Part shown: piece by piece, positions 46,938-62,759 of the stretch | How the letters are laid out: each line of letters opens with the position of its first letter | Position numbering within the stretch: position 1 is the stretch's first letter | NCBI RefSeq assembly: GCF_918797505.1 | Contig: NC_092801.1 | Span: forward strand, 15,996,001 to 16,060,000 | DNA length: 64,000 nucleotides | Reading direction: 5' to 3' | Source of the DNA: Bemisia tabaci | Lineage: Eukaryota > Arthropoda > Insecta > Hemiptera > Aleyrodidae | Notes under the pieces: generated by a model | What the model saw: the letters and a program-made list of their open reading frames with translations, nothing else | What the model was told of the DNA's origin: nothing | Databases searched by the model: none | Translations under genes and position numbers: made by a program

Positions 46938-47257
46938 CAGTAGAGTCTCGATTATCCGCGATAATTTGGACCGGAGATACCGCGGATAATCGAAAATCGC
47001 GGATAATCCGAATCCACGCAAGACGACCGGAAAAAGTCATCGGAAAGACTGGATTTTAAAGGAATCAGTAAAGATACTTACCATGCATTAGAAAAGAATA
47101 TAATTATTAACTAAGGATCAATAAACGTTACCTGTTAAACAAATTAAACTTTACTTCTTGAAGAATTTCTTGATGGAAGATTGAGTCATGGATTTGAACC
47201 TTTTTTCCACAGACCGTGGATAATCCGAATCGTGGATAACCGAAACGCGGATAATAA
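46938..47257. mobile_element. pogo/Tigger-like MITE, tandem unit 1
   Basis: Starts CAGTAGAGTCTCGATTATCC, preceded by TA, a terminus typical of pogo/Tigger elements of the Tc1/mariner group. Its right end is lost in an A-rich run, after which the same sequence begins again 339 bases downstream. Confidence 0.75.
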
Positions 47258-47276
47258 AAAAAAAAAAAATGAACTA

Positions 47277-47622
47277 CAGTAGAGTCTCGATTATTCGCGA
47301 TAATTTTGACCGGAGATACCGCGGATAATCGAAAATCGCGGATAATCCGAATCCACGCAAGACGACCGGAAAAAGTCATCGGAAAGACTGGATTTTAAAG
47401 GAATCAGTAAAGATACTTACCATGCATTAGAAAAGAATATAATTATTAACTAAGGATCAATAAAAGTTACCTGTTAAACAAATTAAACTTTACTTCTTAA
47501 AGAATTTCTTGATGGAAGATTGAGTCATGGATTTGAACCCTTCTTCCACAGACCGCGGGTAATCCGAATCGCGGATAACCGAGGCGCGGATAACCGAGGC
47601 GCGGATAATCGAAACTCTTCTG
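47277..47622. mobile_element. pogo/Tigger-like MITE, tandem unit 2
   Basis: Near-identical to unit 1 but with the complementary right end CGAAACTCTTCTG. The interior carries GCGGATAATC and GGATAACCGA words in runs, with three 13-bp-like repeats before the right end. Confidence 0.8.
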
Positions 47623-49299
47623 TCTATTACAGGAAATCTGCAACGACGGAGATTCGTGGTTTCGGGCCTCGGTCATCGATATGTAGCACATACCTAGGTA
47701 ATACTTCAGATGCGAGGCCGGTGTCAAAGCGCCTGGATGTATAACAATTACTGCTCAAAAGCTTCCTGTATTGCATGGGCAAAAATTGAAGGCGCACAGA
47801 GATTTTGCATTTCACGTTAAGCCTAGGGTATGGTAAACCTCGGTCAACTCTCCAAAGTTAGATACATTTTCCAATTTTAAATTTTGACTTCAACGTATAA
47901 TTATGTCACTCAAGGAGCCTCACCGGCCTTCATCTCCACTAAACTAAAGTTAATATTTTCAAAGCTCCTCGAATATTCCCGGGACATGGAGCATGTTCAT
48001 TCTTATTCTCTCAGTCACCTTACCGCTTCACCAGTCCTCTCCTCTCCTCTTCACGCTCGCACAGTCGCATGCCACGACTTATGAGGTGCTCGTTGCATAC
48101 TCGCTTATTTGAAGGAGTTTTGTGAGTTCCGGAGAGAAATGTGCGGAACCCTACCCAGAACAGCGTACAGCAGCGTGTCGTATAAGAAAGACCATTGGGA
48201 AGAAGAATTTCCTCGGTAAACAATCTTCCCTATCAATTAACGAGTGAAAAACGAGTTTTCATTTTAAAGGCACATGGGTGTAAAATTGAAAGTCTTCAAC
48301 TTGAGAATGTGCCTGGATAAATCCTGTGTACTGTCTAGAATTACGATAATTTTTTCATTCAGTCATTTTTATTCGTGCACTTTTATTCACAGTATTTAAC
48401 ACCCCCCCCCCCTCCCCTCATTCAAAAAAGTTCAGATCTTAAAATTTTCGATTGATTTTAACTTTTATTAGATTTTCATTTTAGATATTATGTTTCACGA
48501 AATTTTGCCACCCTGTGCAAACCTCATGAGTGAGAGGGGCTGCGTGGAAGACCAAAAAGGTTTTAAACTTTGAGAACATACATTTTAACGTTTTAGAGCT
48601 GACTGCAGATAGCAACTGATAATGACAATAGGTTAAACCTGAGCATCACCTGAGCATTTAGATTTAACAAATGAAGCCCTTATTGATCGTATCGTTGGAG
48701 GAATCTCCGCGAAAAAAAAGGTCAGAATTTACTTACTGATGGGAGGGAAAATTTAGGATTGTAATTTTTTAACTCCTATGAATCGCGCATTATTGATATA
48801 AAACGCCAAGCATGTTTGCAGCGGGAAAACATTTACACGCAATGAATGCAGTTGTTGCTAAATTTTACAATCATGAAAACTATTTTTTCTATTCCCAAAT
48901 GTATTATTTCCTGTAGAAAAGTGACACGATGGCGAAGTACCTAAACCGCCTCCCTATTTCCGCTTCCGGTGTTGGAGACTTCCTATCGTACTTTCCAGTT
49001 CCGCCGGAAAACTATTCACCGTCGTCCATTAAGAATTCCCGAGATTTTTCTTCGATAATTGAAGATTACGCTGGGAAAATTTCAAGGAATTAAGTTGATT
49101 CATTTACCATCTAAAAATTGAAACAGTAGAGGAGATCTGGAAACACCGCACACGGGATACGTGGTTTAGGACTTACACCGTCGGAATGGGTTTCCGTTTC
49201 CTATCATCGCCACCGTTTAGGGTTTTCTCGCGGAGTGTTTCTGTTAAATAATGTACGGGTTTTTTGCTGATATTTTCTTTTAGGTAGTTAGGTTGTAGG
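47623..49299. other. intergenic stretch upstream of the Galpha-q promoter
   Basis: No gene identified. A C-rich run near 48402-48411, and near 48950-49180 a diverged relative of the 15797-16048 foldback (GACTTCCTATCGTAC, GACTTACACCGTC). Confidence 0.5.
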
Positions 49300-53871
<4,572 letters not shown>

Positions 53872-54092
53872 GTAGGGTGTCTAGCATCAGGAAAAATCGG
53901 AAAATATCAGGAAGTTTGGCTGATCAGGAAAATCGGAGAATCGGACGCCTTTTCAGGAATTTTTCTTACGCAAATCTCCTCAGCGGAGAAAGTCTTACTG
54001 CTATTTTCCTACCCTGCCAGGAGTCGAGAAAAATCAAGAATTTTTTATAAAATATCAGGATTTTTCAAAATTAAAAAATACTAGACACCCTG
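53872..54092. mobile_element. family J MITE (AGGGTGTCTAG ends), copy 2
   Basis: About 221 bp, GTAGGGTGTCTAGCATC to TACTAGACACCCTG. It touches the following family A element with only two bases between. Confidence 0.75.
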
Positions 54093-54094
54093 AA

Positions 54095-54259
54095 CAGTGG
54101 CGTAGCGTGAATTGCGATGTATCGATTGTTCTGCCATTTAAATCTATGGTAACGAATCTATTATTAAGGTGTTCGCTGCGAACACCCTGTTTATCGATCG
54201 TTTTCCATGGATTCAAATGGCAGATCAATCGATATATCGCAAAGCACGCCACGCCACTG
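54095..54259. mobile_element. hAT-like MITE, family A, copy 4
   Basis: 165 bp, CAGTGGCGTAGCGTG to CACGCCACGCCACTG. Unlike the other three copies, the 8-bp flanks do not match, perhaps because its left side was rearranged with the family J element. Confidence 0.85.
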
Positions 54260-54633
54260 TAAAGGAACCAAAAGGAACTAAGAATTCTAGGTATCTTGAC
54301 AGGGCGTCTGTCGTCAGTAAAAATCGAAAAATATCAGGGAATTCCATGTCATCGAGAAACCTGTCGTTGATTAGGGAATTCCGAGTGCATCAAGCATTTT
54401 CTAATTACTTGCAGTTTATCACATGCAGGGGTGGAATATTTGATTCAATTAATCGAATAAGTTGGTTTTCTAAATCTAACTGGTTACAATTTATTCGCGC
54501 GAAAGATAAAAAAATTTCATTTAAAATATTAGGAAAGTCCAAAACGAAACTTGAGTCGACACATTCTGCATTGTCTGCATGATTAAAATTGGGTTGATCG
54601 AAGGATTGTTGTTCCGAGGGAATGGGATACATA

Positions 54634-54886
54634 CTGCAGTGCTAAGGAAAAACGCCGTATGAACCTTCAGGCGTTGCCAAATTCCCTCTGATAAAATACG
54701 AATTTATTGGGGAAATTGTGTATATTTTTCTTCCAATTTTTCAGACTATTTTGTGCGCAATTTAATCTAAAATATCTGAAAATGTCAAGGAAAAATATGT
54801 ATAAATTTCGTCCAAAATACATGTTTTATCCGGGGAAATTTGGCAACTCTCGGATGTTCATACGGCGTTTTTCCTTAGCACGGCAG
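54634..54886. mobile_element. family K MITE, intact copy
   Basis: About 253 bp, CTGCAGTGCTAAGGAAAAAC to TTCCTTAGCACGGCAG. Provides the empty site for the family B insertion at 21889. Confidence 0.82.
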
Positions 54887-54972
54887 AATACCTAGAAGTG
54901 AGGGAATGTTAATGAGAAAGTCTATATTTTCGATTTTAACTCCCCTGTCACTTTTGATCGGACGGCAGTGCC

Positions 54973-55863
54973 CAGGGCCGGATTTACCTACTTGCCGCCC
55001 ATGGGCCGCCTGTATTTTGCCGTCCCCTTCTCATTCATCTTGAAACATCAATAAAAACCATCAATTGAACGTGCTAGCGGGGGAGGGGTGCATGAGACGC
55101 GTTTACTCGTGTTGAACACATTTTTTGGGAAAGCCCTGTCAACACTACTATAGCAAAAGTTCACGGAACTTTGCGCGAAAGTTCAGTTCCGTAAACCTAT
55201 CTCTGCGTGGACAAGGTCTTCCATTTACAGGAAAGGAACGAAACAATTATGAAAGAACAAAAATAAATTTGGATTAATGATTTTAACTTCCGCCGCCGCG
55301 CCTCGCAGACCGCACTGTGTTTGACGTAATGCGTGAAGTATTCACGCAGTCTTGTAGGCGCTATGCATTTCGCGCTGGTCGCACTGTGTTTGCCGCAATG
55401 CGTGAGGTATTCATGCATTCTTGTAGGCGCTATCCGTTTCACGCCGGCCGTCCGCAACGACCGCACTCTGTTTGATGTAATGCGTGAAGTATTCGTGCAG
55501 TCTTGTAGGCGCTAATATGTGTTACAAGCCGATCGCCGTGCCGAGGGCTTCTCCTTTTCATCTCAAGACCTCGTCGTCAATTCTCTCTCAGTCGCGCCGT
55601 TCCAGGCCAAATTGCGTGTTTGGTTTCTCTCCTAACTCGACTAATTAAAGGTGCTGTCTCTTGTATCACTGGAAGATGACAAAATTAGAAATTACTGCGC
55701 TCTTAGGAAATGAGAGATTTTGTAGCCTTTTCTCGTTTGTAATTTTTTTTTCTAAATCCGATTTTTTATACCTACATTTAAAAAAATTGCAAAATTTGCC
55801 GCCCCCTATAGATTTGCCGCCATGAGCCGCGGCCCATGTGGCCACCCCCTTAATCCGGCCCTG
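54973..55863. mobile_element. hAT-like non-autonomous element (CAGGGCCGGATT ends), complete
   Basis: 891 bp, CAGGGCCGGATTTA to TAATCCGGCCCTG, with flanking octamers GCAGTGCC and GCAATGGC that match at 6 of 8 positions. Inside are three GC-rich tandem units of 70-81 bp (55308-55520) around GCAATGCGTGA and GCAGTCTTGTAGGCGCTA. No transposase frame is visible. Confidence 0.82.
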
Positions 55864-55943
55864 GCAATGGCGACATTGCAAGTTGGTAACACTTTTCCCC
55901 TTCCATTTATATGTATGTAAAACAATCGATTCTTGGTAAGGCA

Positions 55944-56070
55944 ATGGAGCTGTTGCACGCGTGAGGAATTTGCGAGTTTAGTACTGATTCCCGAGTAGAA
56001 TTTCGCGGAAAATACGATAGTGTCACTGGTTCTCTCTGAAATTAACTCCCAACCTCAAAAAAAGAACGCA
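55944..56070. repeat. diverged half of family B
   Basis: Begins TGGAGCTGTTGCACG and follows the family B left arm through GAAATTAACTCCCAA, then stops. Confidence 0.65.
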
Positions 56071-56100
56071 AACCCCCTGCATCGGCGATTCCGCACCGGT

Positions 56101-56385
56101 GCAATGGAGACTTTGCACACAAAATTTTTCTTGCTTCATCTGAGAGTGCTGAGTGAGTTGAGTTCGCGGTATTTTTCATAATTTTTTTCTGGAATGGGAA
56201 ATTGGAGGAAATTATATTTAAAAGTGAGAAAATGTACCTTCCATTTATATTCATGTATTTTAGCAGATTAGGTTATTTTGTCATATTTCCTCCAATAACT
56301 ATCCAATTCCGAAATCAAGGATATCCTCGTCAATTTTCATAGCAGTTTCATTTTAAACATGAAAACACAATTTTAGACATCTGCA
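56101..56385. repeat. family H repeat, uninterrupted copy
   Basis: Relative of 16770-17290. Shows unoccupied sites for both the family E and the family C insertions there. Confidence 0.75.
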
Positions 56386-56521
56386 AATTCTTCATTCGGT
56401 ATCATTGTCCTTTTTCCATTGAACTCCTTTGAAGCAATCGACTCTTGGCGAGGAATCCTGCCACATCTAGACTCGATTAATATCGATAATTCTACGTACA
56501 GTCAAACGGGCGAAAACTCCG

Positions 56522-56804
56522 CAGGGTGTCCGGAAAATCCGGAAATAGTACTGATTTTTTAAGGGCGGTCTGGAAGTACCGGAAAAGAACGGAAATTCCG
56601 CAAGAAGGTCCGGAATTTGTGTCATTTTTGTCGCAATTTGAGCGAGTAATTCAAATTTTTGAAATTTTTTGAATTTCGTCAATAGGAGGCACTGAAAAAG
56701 TGCTGAATTTTTCGGTTGAGGAGATTCTGAATTTCTTGGGAATGTACTGAAGAACTACTCTAAAAGTACTGATTTTTGGTCAGCCTGTATTAGTAGTTAC
56801 CCTG
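56522..56804. mobile_element. family I element, single intact copy
   Basis: 283 bp, CAGGGTGTCCGG to GTAGTTACCCTG. Shows that the normal family I element has one unit, not two. Confidence 0.8.
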
Positions 56805-57164
56805 CCCAAGTAGCAGCGATCGCGATACATAGCGATTTTATCTGTTGATTATCGCGATTATACCGGTGGCAATTTATCGCAATATTATCGAATGAAAATT
56901 GCGACTTATGTCGATTAAATCGCTATGCATCGCAATTTGTGTTCGATAAAATCGCGATCAATTTTCGTCGATAAAATCGAGATAAAAACGCCATATATCG
57001 CGATTTTTGTTTTGATAGTATCGCGAAAATTGCCGGGCAATAAAATCGCGATTATATTACAACAAGATCGAGGATAATCGCTCAGATGTTGATGATCCTA
57101 GCGATTTTATCGACGATAAAATCGCAATATATCGCGATTTTTCCGTTGAAAACTGCTACTTGGG
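56805..57164. mobile_element. MITE with ATCGCGAT-saturated body, CCCAAGTAGCA ends
   Basis: 360 bp, CCCAAGTAGCAGCGATCGCG to TGCTACTTGGG, with TG on both outer sides. Almost the entire body consists of ATCGCGA, TCGCGAT and AAAATCGC words. Confidence 0.82.
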
Positions 57165-57299
57165 TGCTCCTTTTCGTTTTCATTCCGTTTGATTCTACTA
57201 TAAACAATCGATTCCGAGCGAGGCAGTCGGCCTTACCTGGAATCGATGGACATCGGTTACTTTACATGCACTTTAACGGGCGGAGTCATCAGCGTTGCC

Positions 57300-57545
57300 A
57301 GTTGGTGCACCCGTCTCTGTTCCGGCGCTCGTTTCGGGGCGCCCGCGCACCGGGGCGGGCAGGGGGTGGCGGAGGGTGAATGAATGAGCGTCGCTAGACC
57401 GGTTGGGGGGTGGGGGGAGGGTGGCGCGTGCGCATCGGGAGCCCCGCGACGCCGCCGCCGCCGGTCCCGATTACGGCGCGGTGTCCCGCTGACCGCCCCA
57501 AGGGTCGCCTTTGCGGCCAAAGGGGCCTCAGTAAGTGCATCGCCA
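57300..57545. other. CpG-rich, G-run patch in Galpha-q intron 1
   Basis: Very GC-rich DNA in an otherwise AT-rich region. Includes GGGGCGGGCAGGGGGTGGCG and GGTTGGGGGGTGGGGGGAGG, both able to form G-quadruplexes. Open frames exist on both strands as expected for GC-rich DNA. No recognised protein. Confidence 0.6.
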
Positions 57546-57585
57546 GGTTGCCGCCTTTTGTTCCAATGATCCAGGGTTCCCGCAG

Positions 57586-58590
57586 CAGGGTGTCTACAAG
57601 TCCGGAAATAGTACTCATTTTTAAAGGGCGGTCCGGAAGCACTGATAAAGTGCGGATATTCCGCAATAGGTCCGGATTTTTTTTCTTTTTTCCATAATTT
57701 GTGTCTCAATTTGAGCGAGAAATTCAATTTTCTGAAATTTTTTGAATCTTGTCAAATGGAGGTACTGAAAAAGTACTGAATTTTTCCGTTGAGGAGGTAC
57801 TGAATGGAGATGTTGCATGTGTGAGGAATTTGCGATTTGACTTGATTCTTACGTAAAAGTTCGCGAGAAACACGATGGTGCCACTGGTTTTCTCTGAAAT
57901 CAACTCCCAAGCTCAAAAAAAGCTCTCAAGTTGAGGCCTAAATGGAGGTGATATCCCACGCTATCCTGAGAGTCCACCTCTACATCAAAACAAACTCTCC
58001 GTGCAAAGATAGGGAGCAAATACATTGACAGGGCTGCCACTTTATTTTGAGACTTTAAAACTGAAAACACGGCATCCCTGCTAATGTATTTGCTCCCTAT
58101 CTTTGCATGGAGAGTTTGTCTTGATGTAGAGGTGGACTCTCAGGATAGCGTGGGATATCCCCTCTATTTTGGCCTCAACTTGGGAGCTTTTTTGGAGCTT
58201 GGGAGATGATTTCAGAGAAAACCAGTGGCACCATCGTGTTTCTCGCAAACTTTTACACAAGAATCAACAGTCAAATCGCAGATTCCTCACATATGCAACA
58301 TCTTCATTTCCGGGAAGTCCGGAAATAGTACTGATTTTTAAGGGCGGTCAGGAAGTACCGAGAAAGTGCGGATATTCCGCAATAGCTCCGGAATTTTTTC
58401 ATTTTTTCATCATTTTTGTCTCAATTTGAGCGAGAAATTCAATTTTTTGAAATTTTTCGAATCTCGTCAAATGGAGGTATTGAAAAAGTACTGAATTTTT
58501 CTGTTGAGGAGGTACTGAATTTCTTGGAAATGTATTGAAGAAGTGCTATAAAAGTACTGATAATTGGCCTGCCTGTTTTAGCAGACACCC
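57586..58590. mobile_element. family I sequence duplicated around a family B insertion
   Basis: The left family I part 57586-57804 lacks its right end, and the right part 58310-58590 lacks only its first dozen bases. About 195 bp of family I occurs on both sides of the family B element. Confidence 0.82.
57805..58306. mobile_element. MITE family B, full copy in family I
   Basis: 502 bp, TGGAGATGTTGCATGTGTGA to CAACATCTTCA. Left flank CTGAA, right flank TTTCC. Confidence 0.92.
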
Positions 58591-59296
58591 GGCGCAGTCA
58601 GGGAATACCGGGGGAGGCCAGGGAAGTTTGAATAGTCAGAGAAAACCTGGAAAAGTCAGGGGAAATGGCGGAAGTGTCGAGGAAAAAAAGTTTAGCCACC
58701 TGATTGGTTCCCGTATTTTAGGCCTCCACAGTGGCACAAGCGGGATTAAAGATTACATTTTCACCAATTGCAAAGATTATAAACTGGGATGGACCGGGGA
58801 ACTAGGGGTTCGGCAAGGAACAAAAGGAATGAGAAAAGGAATGGAGACAGGAATTCGGGAATGAGTAGTTGATCAAAGATTACAAAATCTGTGTACTCTT
58901 TATTCCCGTCTGTGAGATCCATGAGCCACGTTGTCTTAACTCTCTCTATAAAGGGACTGTAGGTGGAGCCAGATGCTCAGACAAGGATCGGTTTCAGCAT
59001 AGGACCCGAATTTCGTCAGCTCTTTTCCAAGGAGGTGCAACGTCCATCGATGAGTCCAAACCGCCACCACCAGCCAATCAGAAGCGCTGAGACGGACTTA
59101 AGTGCGGTTGAGACTCGTCTTAAGTATATTTAAGGACGGTGTGAGAGCCGACAAAATTCGGTCTCTTTATAGAGAACGGAAGAGGATGAACCCTTAGTCG
59201 TCGGGGACGAATTACCCCGGGAGTTAATGGAAAGGCGAGTCAAATTACTTAGTGGGTATTTTAAAGCAATAACTTGATCCCTCTGATGAGCTATAC
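58591..59296. repeat. TCAGGGAATACCGGG and GGGACTGTA repeat pieces
   Basis: 58591-58700 belongs to the TCAGGGAAT family. 58700-58962 is a one-ended relative of 60268-60602 (GGCCTCCAC, CTCTATAAAGGGACT). No gene seen to 59296. Confidence 0.55.
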
Positions 59297-60267
59297 AGGG
59301 TGTCCCAGGGTCAATGCGCCAGACTTCAGGGATCGATGTTTTGGGTCAAAATAAGACTTTTTTGCTCTACCTACAAATTTTTTCTGAAAATTCTTTTTTT
59401 CGACACCACAGCTCATCAAAGTTGAGGATTTTACCCCGAAATTTGCCCGGAACTCTGGCGCCAAACGTCAAATGCCAATGAAAATTGAGTATAGGGGTAA
59501 CTTAAAACGTAATTTTCAATTTTTAGGGTTTCAAATGCTCTGGCTGGTCCATCTTTATTTTCATCAAGGATGCCAGCTTATAAAGGGAAAATGACGGTGT
59601 TAAATCTCAAATAATCACACAGGTCTGCATCCGAAAACAAAGTTTAACACACGAAAGATGTTTTAGATACTCTTTCAACCTTTTTACGCTAAGTCCGGAA
59701 ACGCTATTTATTTTTCTTTATTTCGTCAGGATTTTCCGGATGATCGATTTTCTCTTCATTAGGAATTTCTGAGGAATTATACTTCTCCCGTAAAAATGAG
59801 GATTTTCCAGGGACAGCTCGGTATTTTGGAAAACTTTTTGAAAACAAAAAAAAATTATGAGGAAAAAACAGGGTCATTTCTTGATTCAGCGGCTAAAAAT
59901 TCGTCGGAACATGGGAGCTAGTCATTTTCTTTACCTTGGTTTGTTTGTTTGTTTGTTTTTTTTTGGGGGGGGGGGGGGGGCGCGGTAATCATTTTCGAAC
60001 TCAGCGGAAGAAAAATTGGAAATATCTGGGAACATGACGAAAATGTCAGGGGAAAATTGTTGAGCCACCTTTATTTGCTTTCTAGAATGGGTTTGAAGTT
60101 TCGAACACCAAATTTTGCCCGAAAACTATTTCTAATTATGTTTTTTTTTAACAATCTGGAATATCTTCTATTGTCAGGGAATCTCATCAAAATGTGTCAG
60201 GGAAATGCCAGGGAATTTCATCTTATAGATTCGGTGGTAACTCTGCTAAGATTCTCCTGGTTAATAT
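59297..60267. other. unrecognised stretch with homopolymers
   Basis: One CAGGGTGTCCCAGGGTC end at 59299 without a partner, a GTTT repeat plus a G16 run at 59941-59980, and a TCAGGG family piece at 60000-60230. Confidence 0.5.
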
Positions 60268-60602
60268 TAGAGTCCCTTTATACTGAGAGTCAAGACCAAC
60301 CCCCCCCCCCCCCCCCCCCCCCGCCCCTTCATGGAGTCACAAACGGGAATGAAGATTATACAAATTGACTGTTTTTTGTAATCTTTGATCGGCTCATTTT
60401 CAAATTCCTTTCTCCGCTCCTTTTCTCATTCCGTTTGTCCCTTGTCGAACCCGTTATTCCCCGGTCCATTCTACATTATAATCTGTGCAATCGGTGAAAA
60501 TATAATCTTTATTCCCGTTTGTGACAGCGTGGAGGCCTGAAATACGGGAACCAATCAGAAATGGATTCACCTTGTCTTGACTCTCAGTATAAAGGGACTC
60601 TA
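60268..60602. mobile_element. hAT-like MITE (TAGAGTCCC ends) with 8-bp duplication
   Basis: 335 bp, TAGAGTCCCTTTATACTGAG to its complement, about 30-bp inverted ends, flanked by the perfect repeat GTTAATAT (60260-60267 and 60603-60610). Contains a C23 run at 60300-60322. Confidence 0.88.
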
Positions 60603-60644
60603 GTTAATATGCAATTTAGGAGGGGGGATTTGGCACACGGAACA

Positions 60645-61640
60645 AATTAAATTTCTGATTTAACAATTCAATTGCTAAACAATACTTCCTCTCTACCCTA
60701 GGGGAGCTAGAAAGTATAAGGTGACTGCAACGTTTCAACGTAGATTTTACAACAAAAAATGCTACTTTAACCTCTATTGTAAGCTAATTTAACCCCGGGG
60801 GTGGTCAAAATATAATTTTTTGTTGTGAAATCTACATTGAAACATTGCAGTCACTTTTTTTAGCAATGGACCACTAAACCAGGTACGAATTTAAGCAATC
60901 TGATACATGTTTCTTAACCAGAATTTCACGTAAAACACGATTCACACTACGAAAATTACCGAAATCAACTTCTAACGAAGATATTAACGTTTTTATTTCG
61001 CACTGATTACGAGGAATTTGAACTGCCCGCTCACAAGAAACTCAAAGCTCTACGTGAGTCAAATCGCGCACTCCAACGGTTTCAGCAAGCTTCTCAATCG
61101 AGGAATGTTCATTTCCCACCATGTGTTGTCCAAACTATAAGCAATTTGCTATAGCTGAGTCAAAGCGTCAAGATTGAGGTTGTCAGATTTTTATATCGCA
61201 GAGACTGTCATGATAACGTTTAGCGCGCGATGTGAATCACGCAGAGCATTGAGTTTTCATGAACGGGTGGTTTGAATTCACGCATCAAGAATCATTAAAT
61301 ATCTTTGTAAGGAGTTGATTTCGGTAATTTTCGTTGTGCGCATCGTATTTTACGTGAAATTTTAGATACGAAACACGTATCAGAATGCTGAAATTCGTAC
61401 CTTGTCTAGTGGTCCATTGCTAAACAATACTTCCTCTCTACCCCAGGGGAGCTAGAAAGTATAAGGTGGCTGCAACGTTTCAACGTAGATTTTACAACAA
61501 TAAATGCTACTTTAACCTCTATTGTAAGCTAATTTAACCCCGGGGGTGGTCAAAATATAATTTTTTGTTGTGAAATCTACATCGAAACATTGCAGTCACT
61601 CTTTTTTAGCAATTGAATTGTTAAATCAGCAATTTAATTT
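60645..61640. mobile_element. dimeric foldback element with family C between the units
   Basis: Outer inverted ends CTGATTTAACAATTCAA enclose two near-identical 195-bp palindromic units, 60672-60866 and 61417-61612 (TTGCTAAACAATACTTCC to TTTTTAGCAA). A family C MITE lies between them. Confidence 0.82.
60867..61416. mobile_element. MITE family C, copy 5
   Basis: 550 bp, TGGACCACTAAACCAGG to CTAGTGGTCCA, left flank TAGCAA, right flank TTGCTA. Confidence 0.92.
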
Positions 61641-61712
61641 TTTCCGTGTAACAGTGAAATGTAGTTACGTTCTTTGGTGCGGGAAACTAAGAATTATGGG
61701 AATCCTGCGGGC

Positions 61713-61970
61713 CAATTATTGAAACTGATAGACAAAGCTATACACAAAAACGACAAAAGGGATTTGGAGGGATCCTATTGGTGGAAACGGGTGGTTGCAA
61801 TGGACAAAGGAGGTAGGTAATAGACTAACTAACGGCAACCCACGAGAGACCCGACAGTTAGTCTATCATTTTCCCCCTTAGTCTATGAGAACCAACTATG
61901 TCAACCAATAGGATCGCTCCATACTCCCTATGTCATCTTTGTCTATCGCTTTGTCTATCAGTTTCAATAA
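61713..61970. mobile_element. family G MITE, full copy
   Basis: 258 bp, CAATTATTGAAACTGATAGA to CAGTTTCAATAATC. Confidence 0.75.
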
Positions 61971-62232
61971 TCGCCCCGCTGCTCAGGTAGGAGACAGGGT
62001 CTGCTCGACTCGCGGAATGCAGTAGCGCCAACCTCCGATTAATAGGATTCGGAGTGCTCGGCTCGCTGCAGGGCTTCATCGATAATCTCATCACATGTCG
62101 CCGCGTCGCGTCCGAACCGTTGAAATTTCGTCAGTCCCAGGAACCTTGGTTGTCGTAGCCTACATGGTAATGGATTCGATCGACGAGCATCCATCGGAAA
62201 ATAACGCCAACCCATCGACAATTCCTCCGAAA

Positions 62233-62735
62233 TGGAGATGTTGCATGTGTGAGGAATTTCCGATTTGACTGTTGATTCTTCTGTAAAAGTTCGCGAGAAA
62301 CACGATGGTGCCACTGGTTTTCTCTGAAATCAACTCCCAAGCTCAAAAAAAGCTCCCAAGTTGAGGCCGAAATGGAGGATATATCCCACGCTATCCTGAG
62401 AGTCCACGTCTACATCAAGACAAACTCTCAATGCGAAGATAGGGAGCAAATACATTGACAAGGCTGCCACTTTATTTGAGGACTCCAAAACTGAAAGCAC
62501 GGCAACCCTGCTAAAGTATTTGCTCCCTATCTTTGCATGGAGAGTTCGTTTTGATGTAGAGGTGGACTCTCGGGGTAGGGTGGGATATCCCCTCCATTTT
62601 GGCCTCAACTTGAGAGCTTTTTTTGAGCTTGGGAGTTGATTTCAGAGAAAACCAGTGGCACCATCGTGTTTCTCGCGAACTCTACGTAAGAACCAATAGT
62701 CAAATCGCAAATTCCTCACACATGCAACACATCCA
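62233..62735. mobile_element. MITE family B, full copy
   Basis: 503 bp, TGGAGATGTTGCATGTGTGA to CAACACATCCA. Left flank CTCCGAAA, right flank TTCCTCCG. A direct TTCCTCCGAAA repeat lies across the two flanks. Confidence 0.9.
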
Positions 62736-62759
62736 TTCCTCCGAAATTCCGAATTCCGT

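Noticed and set aside
46941..47625. CRISPR-like array from repeated GCGGATAATC words
   Set aside because: Spacing is irregular, the words belong to pogo-like termini, and the genome is eukaryotic.
57257..57727. 156-codon minus-strand Arg/Pro-rich frame and its plus-strand partners
   Set aside because: Expected by chance in the CpG-rich patch. Runs into family I sequence, no recognised protein.
60867..61416. Family C as a Helitron because it inserts between A and T
   Set aside because: It has clear inverted ends at both sides and no CTRR-plus-hairpin 3' end, so a TIR element is the better reading.
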